The notes: a model not told the origin generated them from the letters alone. A DNA stretch of 64,000 nt from Pedococcus aerophilus (GCF_039532215.1 NZ_BAAARN010000003.1:62001-126000); one strand, 5' to 3'. Counted from the stretch's first letter, positions 43,861 through 53,744 are shown. Numbers and translations are program-made.

Positions 43861-44907
43861 CGCCCCATCCTGACAGCCGAGGGGAACGCATCGCGGTAGG
43901 AGCGGAGTTCGAGGGAGCCGTTTTCGACGGAGGTCGCCGCGAGGGACCGCCTGCGCGACCGCGCGGGTGACGCAGTCGCCGGCGGCCACCATGAGCGCGT
44001 GCAGTGCCGGCAGGTCGGGTGCGGCCCGATCACCGGTGGCGAGCGCGAACAGCGTGTCGCCGTCGAGGAGGGTGTGCACCGGGTGGATCGCCCGGGCCAG
44101 GCCGTCGTGGCCGAGACCGGCGACCTTCTGGCAGTGCGCCTTGGTGAGCGTGGCGTCGGTGGCGATGACGCCGATCGTCGTGGCGGTGCCGGGCCGGACC
44201 GGCTGCCCCTCGTATGCCGCCGCGGCGCGTTCGCGAGCCGCCTCCAGCTCCGCACCGCCCGGGACCCCGACGTGGTCGAACTCCCCTGCCAGGCCGAAGG
44301 CGACCGCATGGAGCGAGCCGTCCACGTCGTCGACGGCGGACCCGATCGCGTTCACCGCGACGAGGGCGGCGACCGTGGTCCCGTCGTCGAGCACCGCACT
44401 GGCAGAACCGATCCCGCCCTTGAGGCCACCGACCTTCGCCCCGGTCCCCGCGCCCACGCACCCCTGCTCCACCGCATCGTCCGAGGCCGTGTCGAAGGCG
44501 GCCTCCCCGTCAGCGGCACCCGGCGCGTTGCCGAACTCGCCTCCGCGACCGAGGTCGAACAGCACCGCTCCCGGCACGATCGGCACGACCTGCCCGGGCT
44601 CGCCCATCGGCCAACCCAGCCCGGCGGCATACAGGCGTCGCACCACGCCGTCGGCGGCGGCGAGGCCGAAGGCACTGCCGCCGGTCAGCACCACGGCGTT
44701 GACCCGGTCGACGAGGTTGCGGGGGTCGAGCAGGTCGGTCTCGCGGGTGCCGGGGGCACCGCCGCGGACGTCCACGCCGGCGACCGCACCGGCGGGTGGG
44801 GCGAGGACGACGGTGGTGCCGGTGAGCCAGCCGGGCTCGGTGCGGGTCGCGTGGCCGACGCGGATCCCCGGGACGTCGGTCAGGGAGTTGGTCGGGCCGG
44901 GGCGCAC
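43857..44907 (-). CDS. P1 family peptidase (DmpA/S58-like), frameshifted near the 3' end
   Basis: GTG 44907. SLTDVPGIRVGHATRTEPGW, VDVRGGAPGTRETDLLDP, NAVVLTGGSAFGLAAADGVV, GAGTGAKVGGLKGGIGSAS and AVNAIGSAVD are classic for self-processing aminopeptidases of this family. The 5' frame reaches DCVTRAVAQAV and then continues as PRGDLRRKR into the next gene. One base less in the GGG run 43943-43945 restores LAATSVENG, then SYRDAFPSAV and a stop at 43857, exactly overlapping the next ATG. The span is 1051 bases, one more than a multiple of three. So this is a recent frameshift or a sequencing error; the encoded core remains complete. Confidence 0.85.
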
Positions 44908-44910
44908 GGC

Positions 44911-45291
44911 TCAGTCCTGCGAGGCGTCGATGACGCAGAAGCGGTGGCCGTCGGGGTCCTCGAGGACGACGAAGTCATGCTCCTCGTCGGGGTAGGGCCA
45001 GTCCTCGACACGGCGGGCACCGAGGGCGACCAGCCGCTCCACCTCGGCGCCCTGGTCGCGGGCGTAGAGGTCGAGGTGGATCTCGGGGAACCGCGCAGGG
45101 TCGGCGCCGACACCGTCGAGGGAGAGGTTGGGGCCGTCGCCCTCGCGCGGCTGGAGGATGACCCAGTCGGGCTCGGGCTCGTACCGCGGCACGTAGTCGA
45201 GCGCGGGCGCCCAGAACGCCATCGACCTCGGGACGTCGGCCACCTGGATGACGATCGAGCCGATCCGCAGACCGGGTGCGGCGTCGGTCAC
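44911..45291 (-). CDS. VOC (glyoxalase-like) family protein
   Basis: 126 residues from GTG 45291, overlapping the upstream acetyltransferase stop by GTGA. A single VOC unit pair: LRIGSIVIQVADVPRSMAFW, YVPRYEPEPDWVILQP, EIHLDLYARDQGAEVERLVA and the end FVVLEDPDGHRFCVID. Candidate metal ligands are His in EIHLDL and Glu in VVLEDP. Members include glyoxalases, dioxygenases and resistance proteins; the substrate is unknown. It stands three bases before the P1 peptidase start in one operon. Confidence 0.85.
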   Translation of the reverse strand: MTDAAPGLRIGSIVIQVADVPRSMAFWAPALDYVPRYEPEPDWVILQPREGDGPNLSLDGVGADPARFPEIHLDLYARDQGAEVERLVALGARRVEDWPYPDEEHDFVVLEDPDGHRFCVIDASQD

Positions 45292-45743
45292 GACAGCTCC
45301 AGGTGGTGGGCGGCGTCGTGCGGGACGAACCCGACGCGCTCGACCATCGGACGGGTGAACCTCCCAGCCGTCATCCGCACCTCGGCCAGGCCCTCGCCCC
45401 GCGACCACTCGACAGCGGCGCGCAGGAGGAACTCCCCCACGCTGATCCCGCGATGGGTGGGGCGGACGAAGAACGTGTCGACGAGGAGGATCCCGGCGGT
45501 GTCGCGGCGACCCGGCCACGGCAGGGCAGGGACGACCGCGGCCTGGAGGTACCCGGCGTGCTGGTCACCGACCTCGGCGATCCACGCGGGACGGGTGCGC
45601 ACCTGCGTCGACCAGGCGCGGGCGAACCGGTCGAGGAAGCCGGGCTCGGGGGCGCCGCCGCGGTGCAGGGCGCACTGCAGCGTCAGGCCGGCGACGACCA
45701 GCGCGTCGTCGGGTCCGGCGGGTCGCGTGCGCACGTCGGTCAC
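45288..45743 (-). CDS. GNAT family N-acetyltransferase
   Basis: 151 residues from GTG 45743, chosen because TDVRTRPAGPDDALVV is a typical GNAT N-terminus. The acetyl-CoA pyrophosphate loop is VRPTHRGISVGEFLLRAAVEW (motif A: R-x-x-x-x-G), after LLVDTFF, and the C-terminal strand carries VERVGFVPHD. It acetylates an unknown amine with acetyl-CoA in the cytoplasm. It is the first gene of the coupled operon that continues to 43414. A strong hairpin lies upstream and separates it from the DUF3263 gene. Confidence 0.85.
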   Translation of the reverse strand: MTDVRTRPAGPDDALVVAGLTLQCALHRGGAPEPGFLDRFARAWSTQVRTRPAWIAEVGDQHAGYLQAAVVPALPWPGRRDTAGILLVDTFFVRPTHRGISVGEFLLRAAVEWSRGEGLAEVRMTAGRFTRPMVERVGFVPHDAAHHLELS

Positions 45744-45812
45744 GGCGGCAGTCAAGCACGCGTGAGCGGCATGGCGCGCGAGAAGCCCGCGAGGCGCCAT
45801 CCGTGGCCTCCC

Positions 45813-45860
45813 GACACAGCGACGCCCGTCCAGTCGATTCTGGACGGGCGTGGCTGTGTC
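45813..45860. terminator. Long terminator hairpin
   Basis: GACACAGC and CGCCCGTCCAG on the left pair with CTGGACGGGCG and GCTGTGTC on the right, giving about 20 paired bases with small mismatches around a six-base loop. It follows the DUF3263 stop by 13 bases and should end that transcript. Confidence 0.85.
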
Positions 45861-45873
45861 TGGGGGGGTCCGG

Positions 45874-46164
45874 CTACAGCTGGATGCCGAGCCGTCGGGC
45901 GCTGCGGGCCCGCTGGCGCGAGGCGCGCAGCCGGCGCAGTCGCTTGATGAGCATCGGGTCGGCCTCGAGCGCGGCGTCGGAGTCGATGAGGGCGTTGAGC
46001 ACCTGGTAGTAGCGGGTGGCGCTCATGTCGAAGAGCTCCTTGATGGCCTGCTCCTTGGCCCCGGCGTACTTCCACCACTGCCGCTCGAAGGCGATGATCT
46101 CGCGGTCGCGCTCGCTCAGTCCGGCGGCGGCGCTGACGTGATCCTGCTCGTGTGCGGCGTTCAC
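45874..46164 (-). CDS. DUF3263 domain protein
   Basis: 96 residues from GTG 46164. ERDREIIAFERQWWKYAGAK, then FDMSATRYYQVLNALID, matches DUF3263, a short actinobacterial family with a helix-turn-helix-like core in which the MSATRYYQVLN part resembles a recognition helix. The tail is strongly basic (RLRRLRASRQRARSARRLG), consistent with nucleic-acid binding. Function is unproven. It is monocistronic, between a terminator and the preceding intergenic region. Confidence 0.88.
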   Translation of the reverse strand: MNAAHEQDHVSAAAGLSERDREIIAFERQWWKYAGAKEQAIKELFDMSATRYYQVLNALIDSDAALEADPMLIKRLRRLRASRQRARSARRLGIQL

Positions 46165-46321
46165 TCTCGACCCTTCGTAACGGTGCCTTGCAGGGGCAAC
46201 TATACGGAGGGAATCACACGCTTGTCATTCTGTTCGGCGAGCCGTGCCCGGCGACTTTCCGTGCTCAGTCACACCCGTCACACGCACCTCATCCGTGCTG
46301 GCGGGCAGGGCGATGAGCCCC

Positions 46322-47692
46322 TCAGGCCATGGTGTCGAGGATGGCGGTGATGTCGTCCTCGGAGGTCTTCGGGTTGACGATCGCGAACCGGGTGAGCGTC
46401 TCGCCGTCGTGCGAGGTCGGCACGACGAAGGCGAACTCGTCCTCGAGCAGCTTGTCCGACCACTGCTGGTAGTCGGCCGGCGACCACCCGATCCGACGGA
46501 AGACCACGACCGACAGGTCCGGCTCGCGGACGACCTCGACGTAGTCGCGGCGACCGATCTCCTCCGCGGCGAACCGTGTCACGGCGAGGGTCCGCTCGAC
46601 CGCCTCGGTGTAGGCCTTGGTGCCGTGGGTGGCGAGGCTGAACCAGAACGGCAGGCCACGGGCCCGACGGGTCAGCCCGACCGAGTAGTCGGTGGGGTTC
46701 CAGTCGGGCGCCTCGGTGAGGACGTCGAGGTAGGAGGCGTGCTGGGTGTGCGCGGCCCGGGCCAGCGCAGGCTCGCGGTAGAGCAGGGCGCAGCAGTCGA
46801 ATGGCGCGAACAGCCACTTGTGCGGGTCCACGATGAACGAGTCGGCGTGCTCGATCCCGGCGTACAGGTGGCGCACCGAGGGCGCAGCCAGCCCCGCGCC
46901 GCCGTAGGCGCCGTCGACGTGGAACCAGATCCCGAACTCCTGGCACACCGCCGCGACGGACTCCAGGTCGTCGACGATCCCGAAGTTCGTCGTCCCCGAG
47001 GTGGCGACGACGGCGAAGAAGGTCTCCGGGCCGTGCTCGAGCAGCACGTCGCGCAGGGCCGGACCGGTGAGGCGACCCATGTCGTCGACCTCGACGCCCA
47101 CGAACTCGGCGTCCATGACGTCGCACGCCGACTGGATCGAGGAGTGGGCGCCGTGGGTCGCGGCCACGCGCCAAGGGCGGGCGCCGGGACCGCGGCGTCC
47201 CTGCTGGGTCGCCTCCATGCGAGCGGTATGGCGTGCCGCCACGAGCGCGGACAGGTTGCCGATCGTGCCGCCGGGCACGAAGACGCCGCCGGCCTGCTCG
47301 GGCAGGCCGACGAGGTCGGCGATCCAGCGCAGGGCCTGGTTCTCGGCGTAGACGGCGCCGGCGCCCTCGAGCCACGAGCCGCCGTAGATCGACGAGGCAC
47401 CGACCACGAGGTCGAACATGGCCGACGCCTCGGTGGGCGCGCACGGGATGAACGACAGGTAGCGCGGGTGGTCGGTCGAGATGCACGCCGGCGCGAGGTC
47501 CTCCTCGAACAGCTTGAGCGCCGCGAGGCCGCCGATGCCGTCCGGGGTGATGGTCATCCCCGCCGCGGCGTCGAGCTCGGCCAGGGTCCGCGGCCCGTCG
47601 AGCGGGACCGGGTCGAGCTTCAACCGGTCTGCGGAGTAGGCGAGGATCGCGTCGCCGAGGATCTCTAGCTGCTGGTCGCTGTAGCCGTGCAC
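46322..47692 (-). CDS. Pyridoxal-phosphate-dependent group II decarboxylase
   Basis: 456 residues from GTG 47692. HPRYLSFIPCAPTEASAMFD, the phosphate-binding PGGTIGNLSALVAAR, ATSGTTNFGIVDDLE, FHVDGAYGGAGL with the cofactor-binding Asp, and FIVDPHKWLFAPFDC with the Schiff-base Lys are all present. This is the aromatic-amino-acid/glutamate decarboxylase fold; the exact substrate (tyrosine, tryptophan, DOPA, 2,4-diaminobutyrate) cannot be told. The gene stops 157 bases from the DUF3263 start, and a HAD gene starts upstream on the same strand nine bases away. Confidence 0.9.
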   Translation of the reverse strand: MHGYSDQQLEILGDAILAYSADRLKLDPVPLDGPRTLAELDAAAGMTITPDGIGGLAALKLFEEDLAPACISTDHPRYLSFIPCAPTEASAMFDLVVGASSIYGGSWLEGAGAVYAENQALRWIADLVGLPEQAGGVFVPGGTIGNLSALVAARHTARMEATQQGRRGPGARPWRVAATHGAHSSIQSACDVMDAEFVGVEVDDMGRLTGPALRDVLLEHGPETFFAVVATSGTTNFGIVDDLESVAAVCQEFGIWFHVDGAYGGAGLAAPSVRHLYAGIEHADSFIVDPHKWLFAPFDCCALLYREPALARAAHTQHASYLDVLTEAPDWNPTDYSVGLTRRARGLPFWFSLATHGTKAYTEAVERTLAVTRFAAEEIGRRDYVEVVREPDLSVVVFRRIGWSPADYQQWSDKLLEDEFAFVVPTSHDGETLTRFAIVNPKTSEDDITAILDTMA

Positions 47693-47701
47693 GCGGCGAG
47701 T

Positions 47702-48361
47702 CTAGGGCCGCGCGGACCCGAGCAGCTCAGCCCTCAGGCCGACCGCGTCGTCGACCACGGCCAGCGGCCCGGCGGCCTCGAGCGCCGACCGGTGACCAGC
47801 CCCCCAGGTGACGCCCAGCGCCCCCATGCCCGCAGCCCGCGCCGCCTGCACGTCCACCGTCGCGTCGCCGACGTACACACAGTCGGAGGGCGCGGCACCG
47901 AGCCGCTGCGCGGCATGCAGGAGGGGCGCGGGGTCCGGCTTGTGCAAGGGGGTCGCCTCCATGCCGGCGAGCACGTCGATCCGGTCGGCGAGACCGACGG
48001 CACGCAGGCCGAGCTCGACGGTCGACGCCTTCTTCGAGGAGACCACCCCCGTGCGGGCCCCGGCGGCGTGGAGGTCGTCGAGGAGCTCGGGGATGCCGTC
48101 GACGGTGCGGATCAGGTCGTCGTGGTTGGCGAGGTTCCAGGTGCGGTAGACGCTGGTGAGCTCCTCGCCCCGACCGGGGTACCGCTCCTCGAGCACCGGC
48201 TGCAGCGGGCGACCGATCCACGACCGCACCTCGTCGTCATGGGCCGACTCACCGAGCACGGCGGTGAGGGCGTGACGGTAGGACGCCATGATCAGCGGGA
48301 TGGTGTCGGCGAGGGTGCCGTCGAAGTCGAACAGCACGACCGGCCAGCGCAGTGAGGTCAC
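47702..48361 (-). CDS. HAD family phosphatase (phosphoglycolate phosphatase-like)
   Basis: 219 residues from GTG 48361. Motif [16 protein letters not shown] (nucleophile Asp and acid/base Asp), cap domain of four helices, motif II GVVSSKK, motif III Lys in [15 protein letters not shown], motif [18 protein letters not shown]. It dephosphorylates a small metabolite in the cytoplasm, as in Gph or PpaX. It lies nine bases upstream of the PLP decarboxylase and is probably cotranscribed with it. Confidence 0.9.
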   Translation of the reverse strand: MTSLRWPVVLFDFDGTLADTIPLIMASYRHALTAVLGESAHDDEVRSWIGRPLQPVLEERYPGRGEELTSVYRTWNLANHDDLIRTVDGIPELLDDLHAAGARTGVVSSKKASTVELGLRAVGLADRIDVLAGMEATPLHKPDPAPLLHAAQRLGAAPSDCVYVGDATVDVQAARAAGMGALGVTWGAGHRSALEAAGPLAVVDDAVGLRAELLGSARP

Positions 48362-48448
48362 CCGACCACCCTAGGCAGGCCGAGCCGGCGCGACCCGACC
48401 CGCCCCGAGCCGCGCCACCCGTGCCGACCGGCCGACCACACTCCTGCC

Positions 48449-49084
48449 TCAGCAGTCGGTGTCGAGCATGCCCTCCACGGCGGCCTTCTCGGCGCTGTCG
48501 ACGTCGAGGTCCCAGTAGTACTTCACGTTGATCCACTCGCGGACGTACTCGCAGCGCCACGCGGTGCTCGGCGGCTGCCACTCGGCGGGGTCCTGGTCGC
48601 TCTTGCTGCGGTTGCTCGACGCCGAGACGGCGATGAGCTGCGGGCGGACGAGGTCGTTGGCGAAGTCCTTGCGCTGGGTCGAGGTCCAGCTGCTCGCGCC
48701 CGACCCCCAGGCCTCGGCGAGCGGGATGACGTGGTCGATGTCGAACGTCGACGGGTCGGTCGTCTTCACCCCGTCGTAGACGCTGGTCCAAGTCCCCGTC
48801 GACTTGCACGCCGAGTCGGTCGACGTGATGACGCCGTCGCGCTTGAGGACGGTCTCGCGGGTGTCGCAGTTCGGGGTGATGGTGATCCAGTGCGTGAACA
48901 GCGTGCGGTCGTAGCCGGTGTTGTTCTCGGCCCTGACGGTCAGGGTCGCCAGCTGGTCACGCGAGTCGGCGACCGAGGGGGCAGGCGGGGGCAGGGCCGA
49001 GGCGGCAGAGGCGGCGACGGGGAGGGCTGCGAGGGCGAGGACCGAGGCGGCAGCAGCACGGACCAGCGAGGAGGGGGAGGTCAT
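48449..49084 (-). CDS. Secreted HNH/DUF1524-type nuclease
   Basis: 211 residues from ATG 49084. A Sec signal peptide ([20 protein letters not shown], cut near ASA) precedes a domain with [34 protein letters not shown] with the catalytic His, and [20 protein letters not shown] followed by NRSKSDQDP. This D-H-V-I-P-L arrangement is the DUF1524/HNH pattern of extracellular DNases. Two pairs of Cys (NCDTRE; DSACKS; WRCEY; LDTDC) fit disulfides outside the cell. It is divergent from the uracil-DNA glycosylase gene. Role: nutrient DNA scavenging or competition, not decidable here. Confidence 0.88.
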   Translation of the reverse strand: MTSPSSLVRAAAASVLALAALPVAASAASALPPPAPSVADSRDQLATLTVRAENNTGYDRTLFTHWITITPNCDTRETVLKRDGVITSTDSACKSTGTWTSVYDGVKTTDPSTFDIDHVIPLAEAWGSGASSWTSTQRKDFANDLVRPQLIAVSASSNRSKSDQDPAEWQPPSTAWRCEYVREWINVKYYWDLDVDSAEKAAVEGMLDTDC

Positions 49085-49216
49085 GCCAGCGAGACTGCCC
49101 AAACCCGTTGCGGCGTGGGCAACTCCGAGCCCAGCACGAGGTCGGGATTCGGTGCGGGTTCGGCAAGGCCCGGGTCAACTGTGCCGGTCCGGGACGGCAG
49201 GGCTACGTTTCTGGGT

Positions 49217-49894
49217 ATGCCGCCTGCTGCCCTCCCCGAGCTCGTCCACCCCTCGTGGGCGCAGGCCCTCGAGCCGGTCGCGGACACCGTGACGGCGATG
49301 GGTGAGTTCCTGCGTGCGGAGGTCGCCGCCGGCCGGGGCTACCTTCCGAGCGGGGACAAGGTGCTGCGGGCGTTCGAGCGACCGCTCGACGAGGTCCGCG
49401 TCCTGATCGTCGGCCAGGACCCCTACCCGACCCCGGGCCACGCCGTGGGGCTGTCGTTCTCCGTCGCCCCCGACGTGCGACCCGTGCCGCGCAGCCTGGC
49501 GAACATCTACACCGAGCTCGAGTCCGACCTGGGCCTCCCGCGTCCGACGGACGGCGACCTGTCGCCGTGGGCCGACCGGGGCGTCCTGCTGCTCAACCGC
49601 GTCCTCACGGTGCACCCCGGCAAGCCGGCCAGCCACCGCGGCAAGGGCTGGGAGACCGTGACGGCCCAGGCCATCTCCGCCCTGGTCTCCCGCGGCGGCC
49701 CGCTCGTCGCGATCCTCTGGGGCCGCGACGCCCGCAACCTCGTGCCCCACCTCGGCGACGTCCCGTCGATCGAGAGCGCCCACCCCTCCCCCCTGTCGGC
49801 CCACTCGGGCTTCTTCGGCTCGCGGCCGTTCAGCCGCGCCAACGAGCTCCTGGCCCAGCAGGGCGCCGACCCGATCGACTGGAGCCTGACGTGA
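49217..49894 (+). CDS. ung: Uracil-DNA glycosylase
   Basis: 225 residues from ATG 49217. TACGTT at 49204-49209 lies seven bases upstream, which fits a leaderless transcript. Family 1 motifs: catalytic [18 protein letters not shown] (Asp68), LLLNRVLTV, and the DNA-intercalating [18 protein letters not shown]. It removes uracil from DNA as the first step of base-excision repair. Its TGA overlaps the GTG of the SGNH hydrolase gene. Confidence 0.96.
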   Translation: MPPAALPELVHPSWAQALEPVADTVTAMGEFLRAEVAAGRGYLPSGDKVLRAFERPLDEVRVLIVGQDPYPTPGHAVGLSFSVAPDVRPVPRSLANIYTELESDLGLPRPTDGDLSPWADRGVLLLNRVLTVHPGKPASHRGKGWETVTAQAISALVSRGGPLVAILWGRDARNLVPHLGDVPSIESAHPSPLSAHSGFFGSRPFSRANELLAQQGADPIDWSLT

Positions 49895-50772
49895 CCGACC
49901 CTTCCTCCTCCGCCGAGACGTCCGGGCACCCCGAGCTGCCGGACAACGTGACCCAGCTGCCCGAGAGCGGGGGCAAGGTCTGGCACCGCTACGTCGCGAT
50001 CGGTGACTCGTTCACCGAGGGCATGTCCGACGCCGACCCCTCGCGGGACGACCTCTACGTCGGTTGGGCCGACCGGCTCGCGAGCCACCTCGCCGACATC
50101 GCCCACGAGGCCGGGGGCGAGTTCGCCTACGCGAACCTCGCCGTTCGCGGTCGGCTTCTCGCCGACGTCATCGGGCCCCAGCTCGACGCCGCCCTGGCGC
50201 TGCGACCCGACCTCGTCTCCATGGTCGGCGGCGGCAACGACATCCTGCGCCCGAAGGCCGACCTCGACGCCATCGCCGACCGTCTCGAGGCTGCCGTCGT
50301 CCGGCTGCGCGAGGCAGGGAGCGACGTCCTCCTGGCCACCCCCACCGACCCGTCGGGCGCCCCCCTGCTGCGCCACCTGCGCGGACGGCACGCGATCCAC
50401 TCGGCCAACATCTTCAGCATCGCCCAGCAGCATGGCTGCTACGTCATCAACCAGTGGGGAATGGACGCGCTCAAGGACTTCAGGCTCTGGGCCGACGACC
50501 GGATCCACATGACCAGCGAGGGACACCGGCGGGTCGCCCTCAACGCCTTGTCGGCCCTGGGCCACGACACCGACCGGGCCGACTGGAGCACGCCCCTGCC
50601 GCCGTTGCCGACGCCGGGGCGCCGCGAGGCGACCGCCGCGAACGCCGCCTGGGCGAAGACCCACCTCGCCCCCTGGGTGCAGCGCCGCCTGCGTGGGGAG
50701 TCCTCCGGCGACGCGGTGACCGCCAAGCGACCCGAGCTCACGCCCGTCGAGCCGGCCCGGCGCCGTACCTGA
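49891..50772 (+). CDS. SGNH/GDSL hydrolase
   Basis: 293 residues from GTG 49891 (GTGA overlap with ung). Block I with the nucleophile Ser in [14 protein letters not shown], block II Gly in NLAVRGRLL, block III Asn in [13 protein letters not shown], and block V Asp/His in [17 protein letters not shown]. No signal peptide, so probably a cytoplasmic esterase or lipase of unknown substrate. The C-terminal 60 residues are rich in Pro, Arg and Ala. Cotranscription with ung looks structural rather than functional. Confidence 0.9.
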   Translation: MTDPSSSAETSGHPELPDNVTQLPESGGKVWHRYVAIGDSFTEGMSDADPSRDDLYVGWADRLASHLADIAHEAGGEFAYANLAVRGRLLADVIGPQLDAALALRPDLVSMVGGGNDILRPKADLDAIADRLEAAVVRLREAGSDVLLATPTDPSGAPLLRHLRGRHAIHSANIFSIAQQHGCYVINQWGMDALKDFRLWADDRIHMTSEGHRRVALNALSALGHDTDRADWSTPLPPLPTPGRREATAANAAWAKTHLAPWVQRRLRGESSGDAVTAKRPELTPVEPARRRT

Positions 50773-50808
50773 CCCGCTCCGTGCCCGTGGACGACCTCGG
50801 CGATGCAG

Positions 50809-50828
50809 GTAGTAGGACGTCCTACTAC
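50809..50828. promoter_or_regulatory. Perfect 20-bp palindromic operator
   Basis: GTAGTAGGACGTCCTACTAC is a perfect palindrome that directly overlaps the presumed promoter: TACCCT at 50829-50834 serves as -10 and the acyl-CoA dehydrogenase ATG follows at 50841. It has the length and symmetry of a TetR-family site. No regulator gene is adjacent. Confidence 0.8.
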
Positions 50829-50840
50829 TACCCTTGACCC

Positions 50841-52010
50841 ATGCCAGCCACCCGCTTGATGCCCTCCGAGGAGGGTCAGGACCTCATCGACCTGACCCGC
50901 GAGATCTGCGCCAAGGAGCTCGCGCCCGTCGTCGACGAGGCGGAGCGGGACGCTGCCACCACCCCGAAGCTCCCCCTCGAGGCGTTCCGGGTGCTGGGCC
51001 GCGCGGGCCTGCTGTCCCTCCCGTACCCCGAGGAGTTCGGCGGCGCCGAGCAGCCGTACGAGGTGTACCTCCAGGTCGTCGAGGAGATCGCGTCGGTCTG
51101 GATGAGCGTCGCCGTGGGCGTGTCGGTGCACGGCCTCACCTGCTACCCGGTCGCCACCTTCGGCACCGACGAGCAGAAGAAGCGCCTGCTGCCCGACATG
51201 CTCTCCGGCGACCAGCTCGGCGCCTACTGCCTCTCCGAGCGCAGCGCCGGCTCCGACGTAGCCGCGATGACCACCCGAGCGGTCGCGGACGACGAGACCG
51301 ACCCCACGAGCTACCGACTCAAGGGCACCAAGGCCTGGATCTCGCACGCCGGCCACGCGGACTTCTACACGTCGTTCGTGCGCACCTCCGATGACGGCGG
51401 CCGCGGGCTGTCCTGCTTGGTCGTCCCCGGTGACGCCCAGGGCCTGGAGTTCGGCACCCCCGAGAAGAAGATGGGCCTGCACTGCGACACCGTGAGCGAG
51501 GTGCACTTCGAGGGCGTCGACGTCGCGGCCGACCGCCTCGTCGGCGAGCGCGGCCAGGGCATGGCGATCGCCCTCTCGGCGCTCGACTCCGGTCGGCTCG
51601 GGATCGCCGCTGCCGCCACGGGTCTCGCGCAGGCAGCCCTCGACCGTGCGGTCGACTACGCCAAGGACCGTCAGCAGTTCGGCCGCCCGATCGGTGACAA
51701 CCAAGGATTGGCGTTCCTGCTCGCCGACATGGAGGCCGCGGTCACGTCGGCCCGCGCGTCCTACCTGCACGCAGCCCGGCTCAAGGATGCCGGACGGCCG
51801 TTCGGCAAGGAGGCCGCCGTGGCCAAGCTGGTCGCCACCGACAACGCCATGCGCGTCACCACCGATGCAGTGCAGGTCCTCGGCGGCGCCGGGTACACCC
51901 AGGACTTCCCGCTCGAGCGCTACATGCGCGAGGCCAAGGTGACCCAGATCTTCGAAGGCACCAACCAGATCCAGCGGCTCGTCATCAGCCGCCAGCTGCT
52001 CCGCGGCTGA
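50841..52010 (+). CDS. Acyl-CoA dehydrogenase
   Basis: 389 residues from ATG 50841, six bases after TACCCT, so probably leaderless. Acyl-CoA dehydrogenase signatures: [15 protein letters not shown] near residue 130, [34 protein letters not shown], and the late catalytic Glu in [13 protein letters not shown]. It oxidises an acyl-CoA at the alpha-beta bond using FAD and passes electrons to ETF. With the SDR dehydrogenase downstream it makes two consecutive beta-oxidation-type steps. The perfect palindrome upstream implies repression by a TetR-type regulator. Confidence 0.93.
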   Translation: MPATRLMPSEEGQDLIDLTREICAKELAPVVDEAERDAATTPKLPLEAFRVLGRAGLLSLPYPEEFGGAEQPYEVYLQVVEEIASVWMSVAVGVSVHGLTCYPVATFGTDEQKKRLLPDMLSGDQLGAYCLSERSAGSDVAAMTTRAVADDETDPTSYRLKGTKAWISHAGHADFYTSFVRTSDDGGRGLSCLVVPGDAQGLEFGTPEKKMGLHCDTVSEVHFEGVDVAADRLVGERGQGMAIALSALDSGRLGIAAAATGLAQAALDRAVDYAKDRQQFGRPIGDNQGLAFLLADMEAAVTSARASYLHAARLKDAGRPFGKEAAVAKLVATDNAMRVTTDAVQVLGGAGYTQDFPLERYMREAKVTQIFEGTNQIQRLVISRQLLRG

Positions 52011-52053
52011 CCTGCTCGCCCTGACACCTCCCCCACCGAAAGGCCGAATCCCC

Positions 52054-52818
52054 TTGCAGATCAACGACTCCACCGTCGCGCTCATCACCGGCGGCGCCTC
52101 TGGCCTCGGTGGCGCCACCGTCCGGCGCCTGCACGCCGAGGGCGCTGCCGTGGTCATCGTCGACCTCCCGTCCTCCCCCGGTCAGGCCCTGGCCGAGGAG
52201 CTCGGCGACATGGCGCAGTTCGTGCCCGCCGACGTCCGCGACGAGGCCCAGGTGCAGGCGGCGATCGACGCCGCCGGCGAGCTCGGGACGCTGCGCATCG
52301 TGGTCAACTGCGCGGGTGTGGCCACCCCCGGCCGCGTCGTGGGCAAGCGAGGCCCGCTCGGTCTCGAGGACTTCGCGAACGTCGTCAACATCAACCTCAT
52401 CGGCACCTTCAACGTGCTGCGTCTCGCCGCCGCCGCGATGCTGACCAACGAGCCGGTCGACGGCGACCGCGGCGTCATCGTCATGACCGCCTCCATCGCC
52501 GCCTACGACGGCCAGATCGGCCAGGCCGCGTACGCAGCGAGCAAGGGTGGCGTCGTCGGCCTCACCCTCAGCGCGGCGCGCGACCTCGCCGACAAGGCGA
52601 TCCGCGTGGTCACCGTGGCGCCCGGCACCTTCGAGACCCCGATGCTCTCCGGGCTGCCCGGCGAGGTCAAGGAGGTCCTGGAGAAGCAGGTGCCGCACCC
52701 CTCGCGCCTGGGCAAGCCGGCCGAGTACGCCAATCTCGTGGCGCACATCGTCGACAACTCGATGCTGAACGGCGAGGTCATCCGCCTCGACGGCGCACTG
52801 CGGATGCCCCCGCGCTGA
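52054..52818 (+). CDS. SDR 3-hydroxyacyl-CoA dehydrogenase (HSD10-like)
   Basis: 254 residues from TTG 52054, the only start that fits the family N-terminus ([20 protein letters not shown]); AAAGG lies about 12 bases upstream. Cofactor motif [18 protein letters not shown], the catalytic Ser in [10 protein letters not shown] and YAASK with Tyr and Lys, and the end [14 protein letters not shown]. This is the type II 3-hydroxyacyl-CoA dehydrogenase group, using NAD. It lies 43 bases after the acyl-CoA dehydrogenase and should act in the same fatty or branched-chain acyl-CoA degradation. Confidence 0.9.
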   Translation: MQINDSTVALITGGASGLGGATVRRLHAEGAAVVIVDLPSSPGQALAEELGDMAQFVPADVRDEAQVQAAIDAAGELGTLRIVVNCAGVATPGRVVGKRGPLGLEDFANVVNINLIGTFNVLRLAAAAMLTNEPVDGDRGVIVMTASIAAYDGQIGQAAYAASKGGVVGLTLSAARDLADKAIRVVTVAPGTFETPMLSGLPGEVKEVLEKQVPHPSRLGKPAEYANLVAHIVDNSMLNGEVIRLDGALRMPPR

Positions 52819-52913
52819 TCCGTTGGATTGATCCGGCGGGCTGATTCGTCGTGACCGATGCCTGACGTCGGCCGCCCTCACCACCGCTGCTGCCCCGTTC
52901 GAGTGCCCTGCAC

Positions 52914-53711
52914 TCAGCGGGGCAGCGCGCGTTCCTCGGTGACGCTGTTGCCTCCGTCGACGACCAGCACCTGGCCTGTCGTGTAGCCGGCGCCGGGGCT
53001 CGCGAGGAAGGCGATCGCCGCGGCGACCTCGTCGGCCGTGCCGGACCGTCCACCGGGAGTGACCAGTCCCTCGGCCACCTCGTCGTCGGTCTGCGAGCCG
53101 GTCGCGATCCAGCCCGGCGCCACGGCGTTCACCGTCACCCCGTGACGCGCCTCGTCGACCGCGAGCGCACGGGTGAGGCCGACCATCCCGGCCTTCGCGG
53201 CGGCATACGCCACCTCTCCACGCATGCCCATCACGGCGCCGGTGACGCTCGAGACCATGACCACCCGCCCGGAGCCGCTGAGCCGCAGGTGCGGCAGGGC
53301 AGCCCTGGTGACGAGGAACGCCGTGTCGAGGTTGCGGCGCAAGGACTCCGACCACCGCTCGGGGGTCGTCGCGGTGAGGTCGCCCTCGAGGTAGTCGGGC
53401 TGGCTCGTGGAGACCATGCCAGCGTTGTTGACGAGGATGTCGAGCCGCCCGCCCCACTCCGCTGCGGCATCGACGAGGTCGGCCACGACCTCCGGGTCGG
53501 TCAGGTCGCCCACGAGGCCGAGGGCCTCCACCCCGTCGTCCTCGAGCTCTCGCGCCCGCTCCTTGATGCGGCTCGACGTCGCGGCGAGAACCACGCCTGC
53601 ACCCAGGGCGCCGAGGTGGCGGGCGGTCGCGAAACCGATGCCGCTCGGGCTGCCTGCCCCGGTGACGAGCGCGGTGCGGCCGGTGAGGTCGAGGGAGGCG
53701 GGGAGCGGCAT
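52914..53711 (-). CDS. SDR family oxidoreductase
   Basis: 265 residues from ATG 53711. Cofactor motif TGAGSPSGIGFATARHLGALG, VGDLTDPE, VNNAGMVS, the Ser in VVMVSSVTGAVMG, YAAAKAG with catalytic Tyr and Lys, and the end TTGQVLVVDGGNSV, typical of FabG-like ketoreductases. The insertion SPS within the Gly-rich loop is seen in a sub-branch of these proteins. The substrate is unknown. It is convergent with the preceding SDR gene and unrelated to it at the sequence level beyond the fold. Confidence 0.9.
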   Translation of the reverse strand: MPLPASLDLTGRTALVTGAGSPSGIGFATARHLGALGAGVVLAATSSRIKERARELEDDGVEALGLVGDLTDPEVVADLVDAAAEWGGRLDILVNNAGMVSTSQPDYLEGDLTATTPERWSESLRRNLDTAFLVTRAALPHLRLSGSGRVVMVSSVTGAVMGMRGEVAYAAAKAGMVGLTRALAVDEARHGVTVNAVAPGWIATGSQTDDEVAEGLVTPGGRSGTADEVAAAIAFLASPGAGYTTGQVLVVDGGNSVTEERALPR

Positions 53712-53744
53712 GCCCGCAGTCTGCCCCACCGCGACCGGGCGGCG

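Noticed and set aside
43414-44907. Genuine 497-residue fusion of P1 peptidase and a C-terminal domain
   Set aside because: Removing one base restores the family C-terminus and an ATGA overlap with the second gene, so a frameshift is the better explanation, though not proven.
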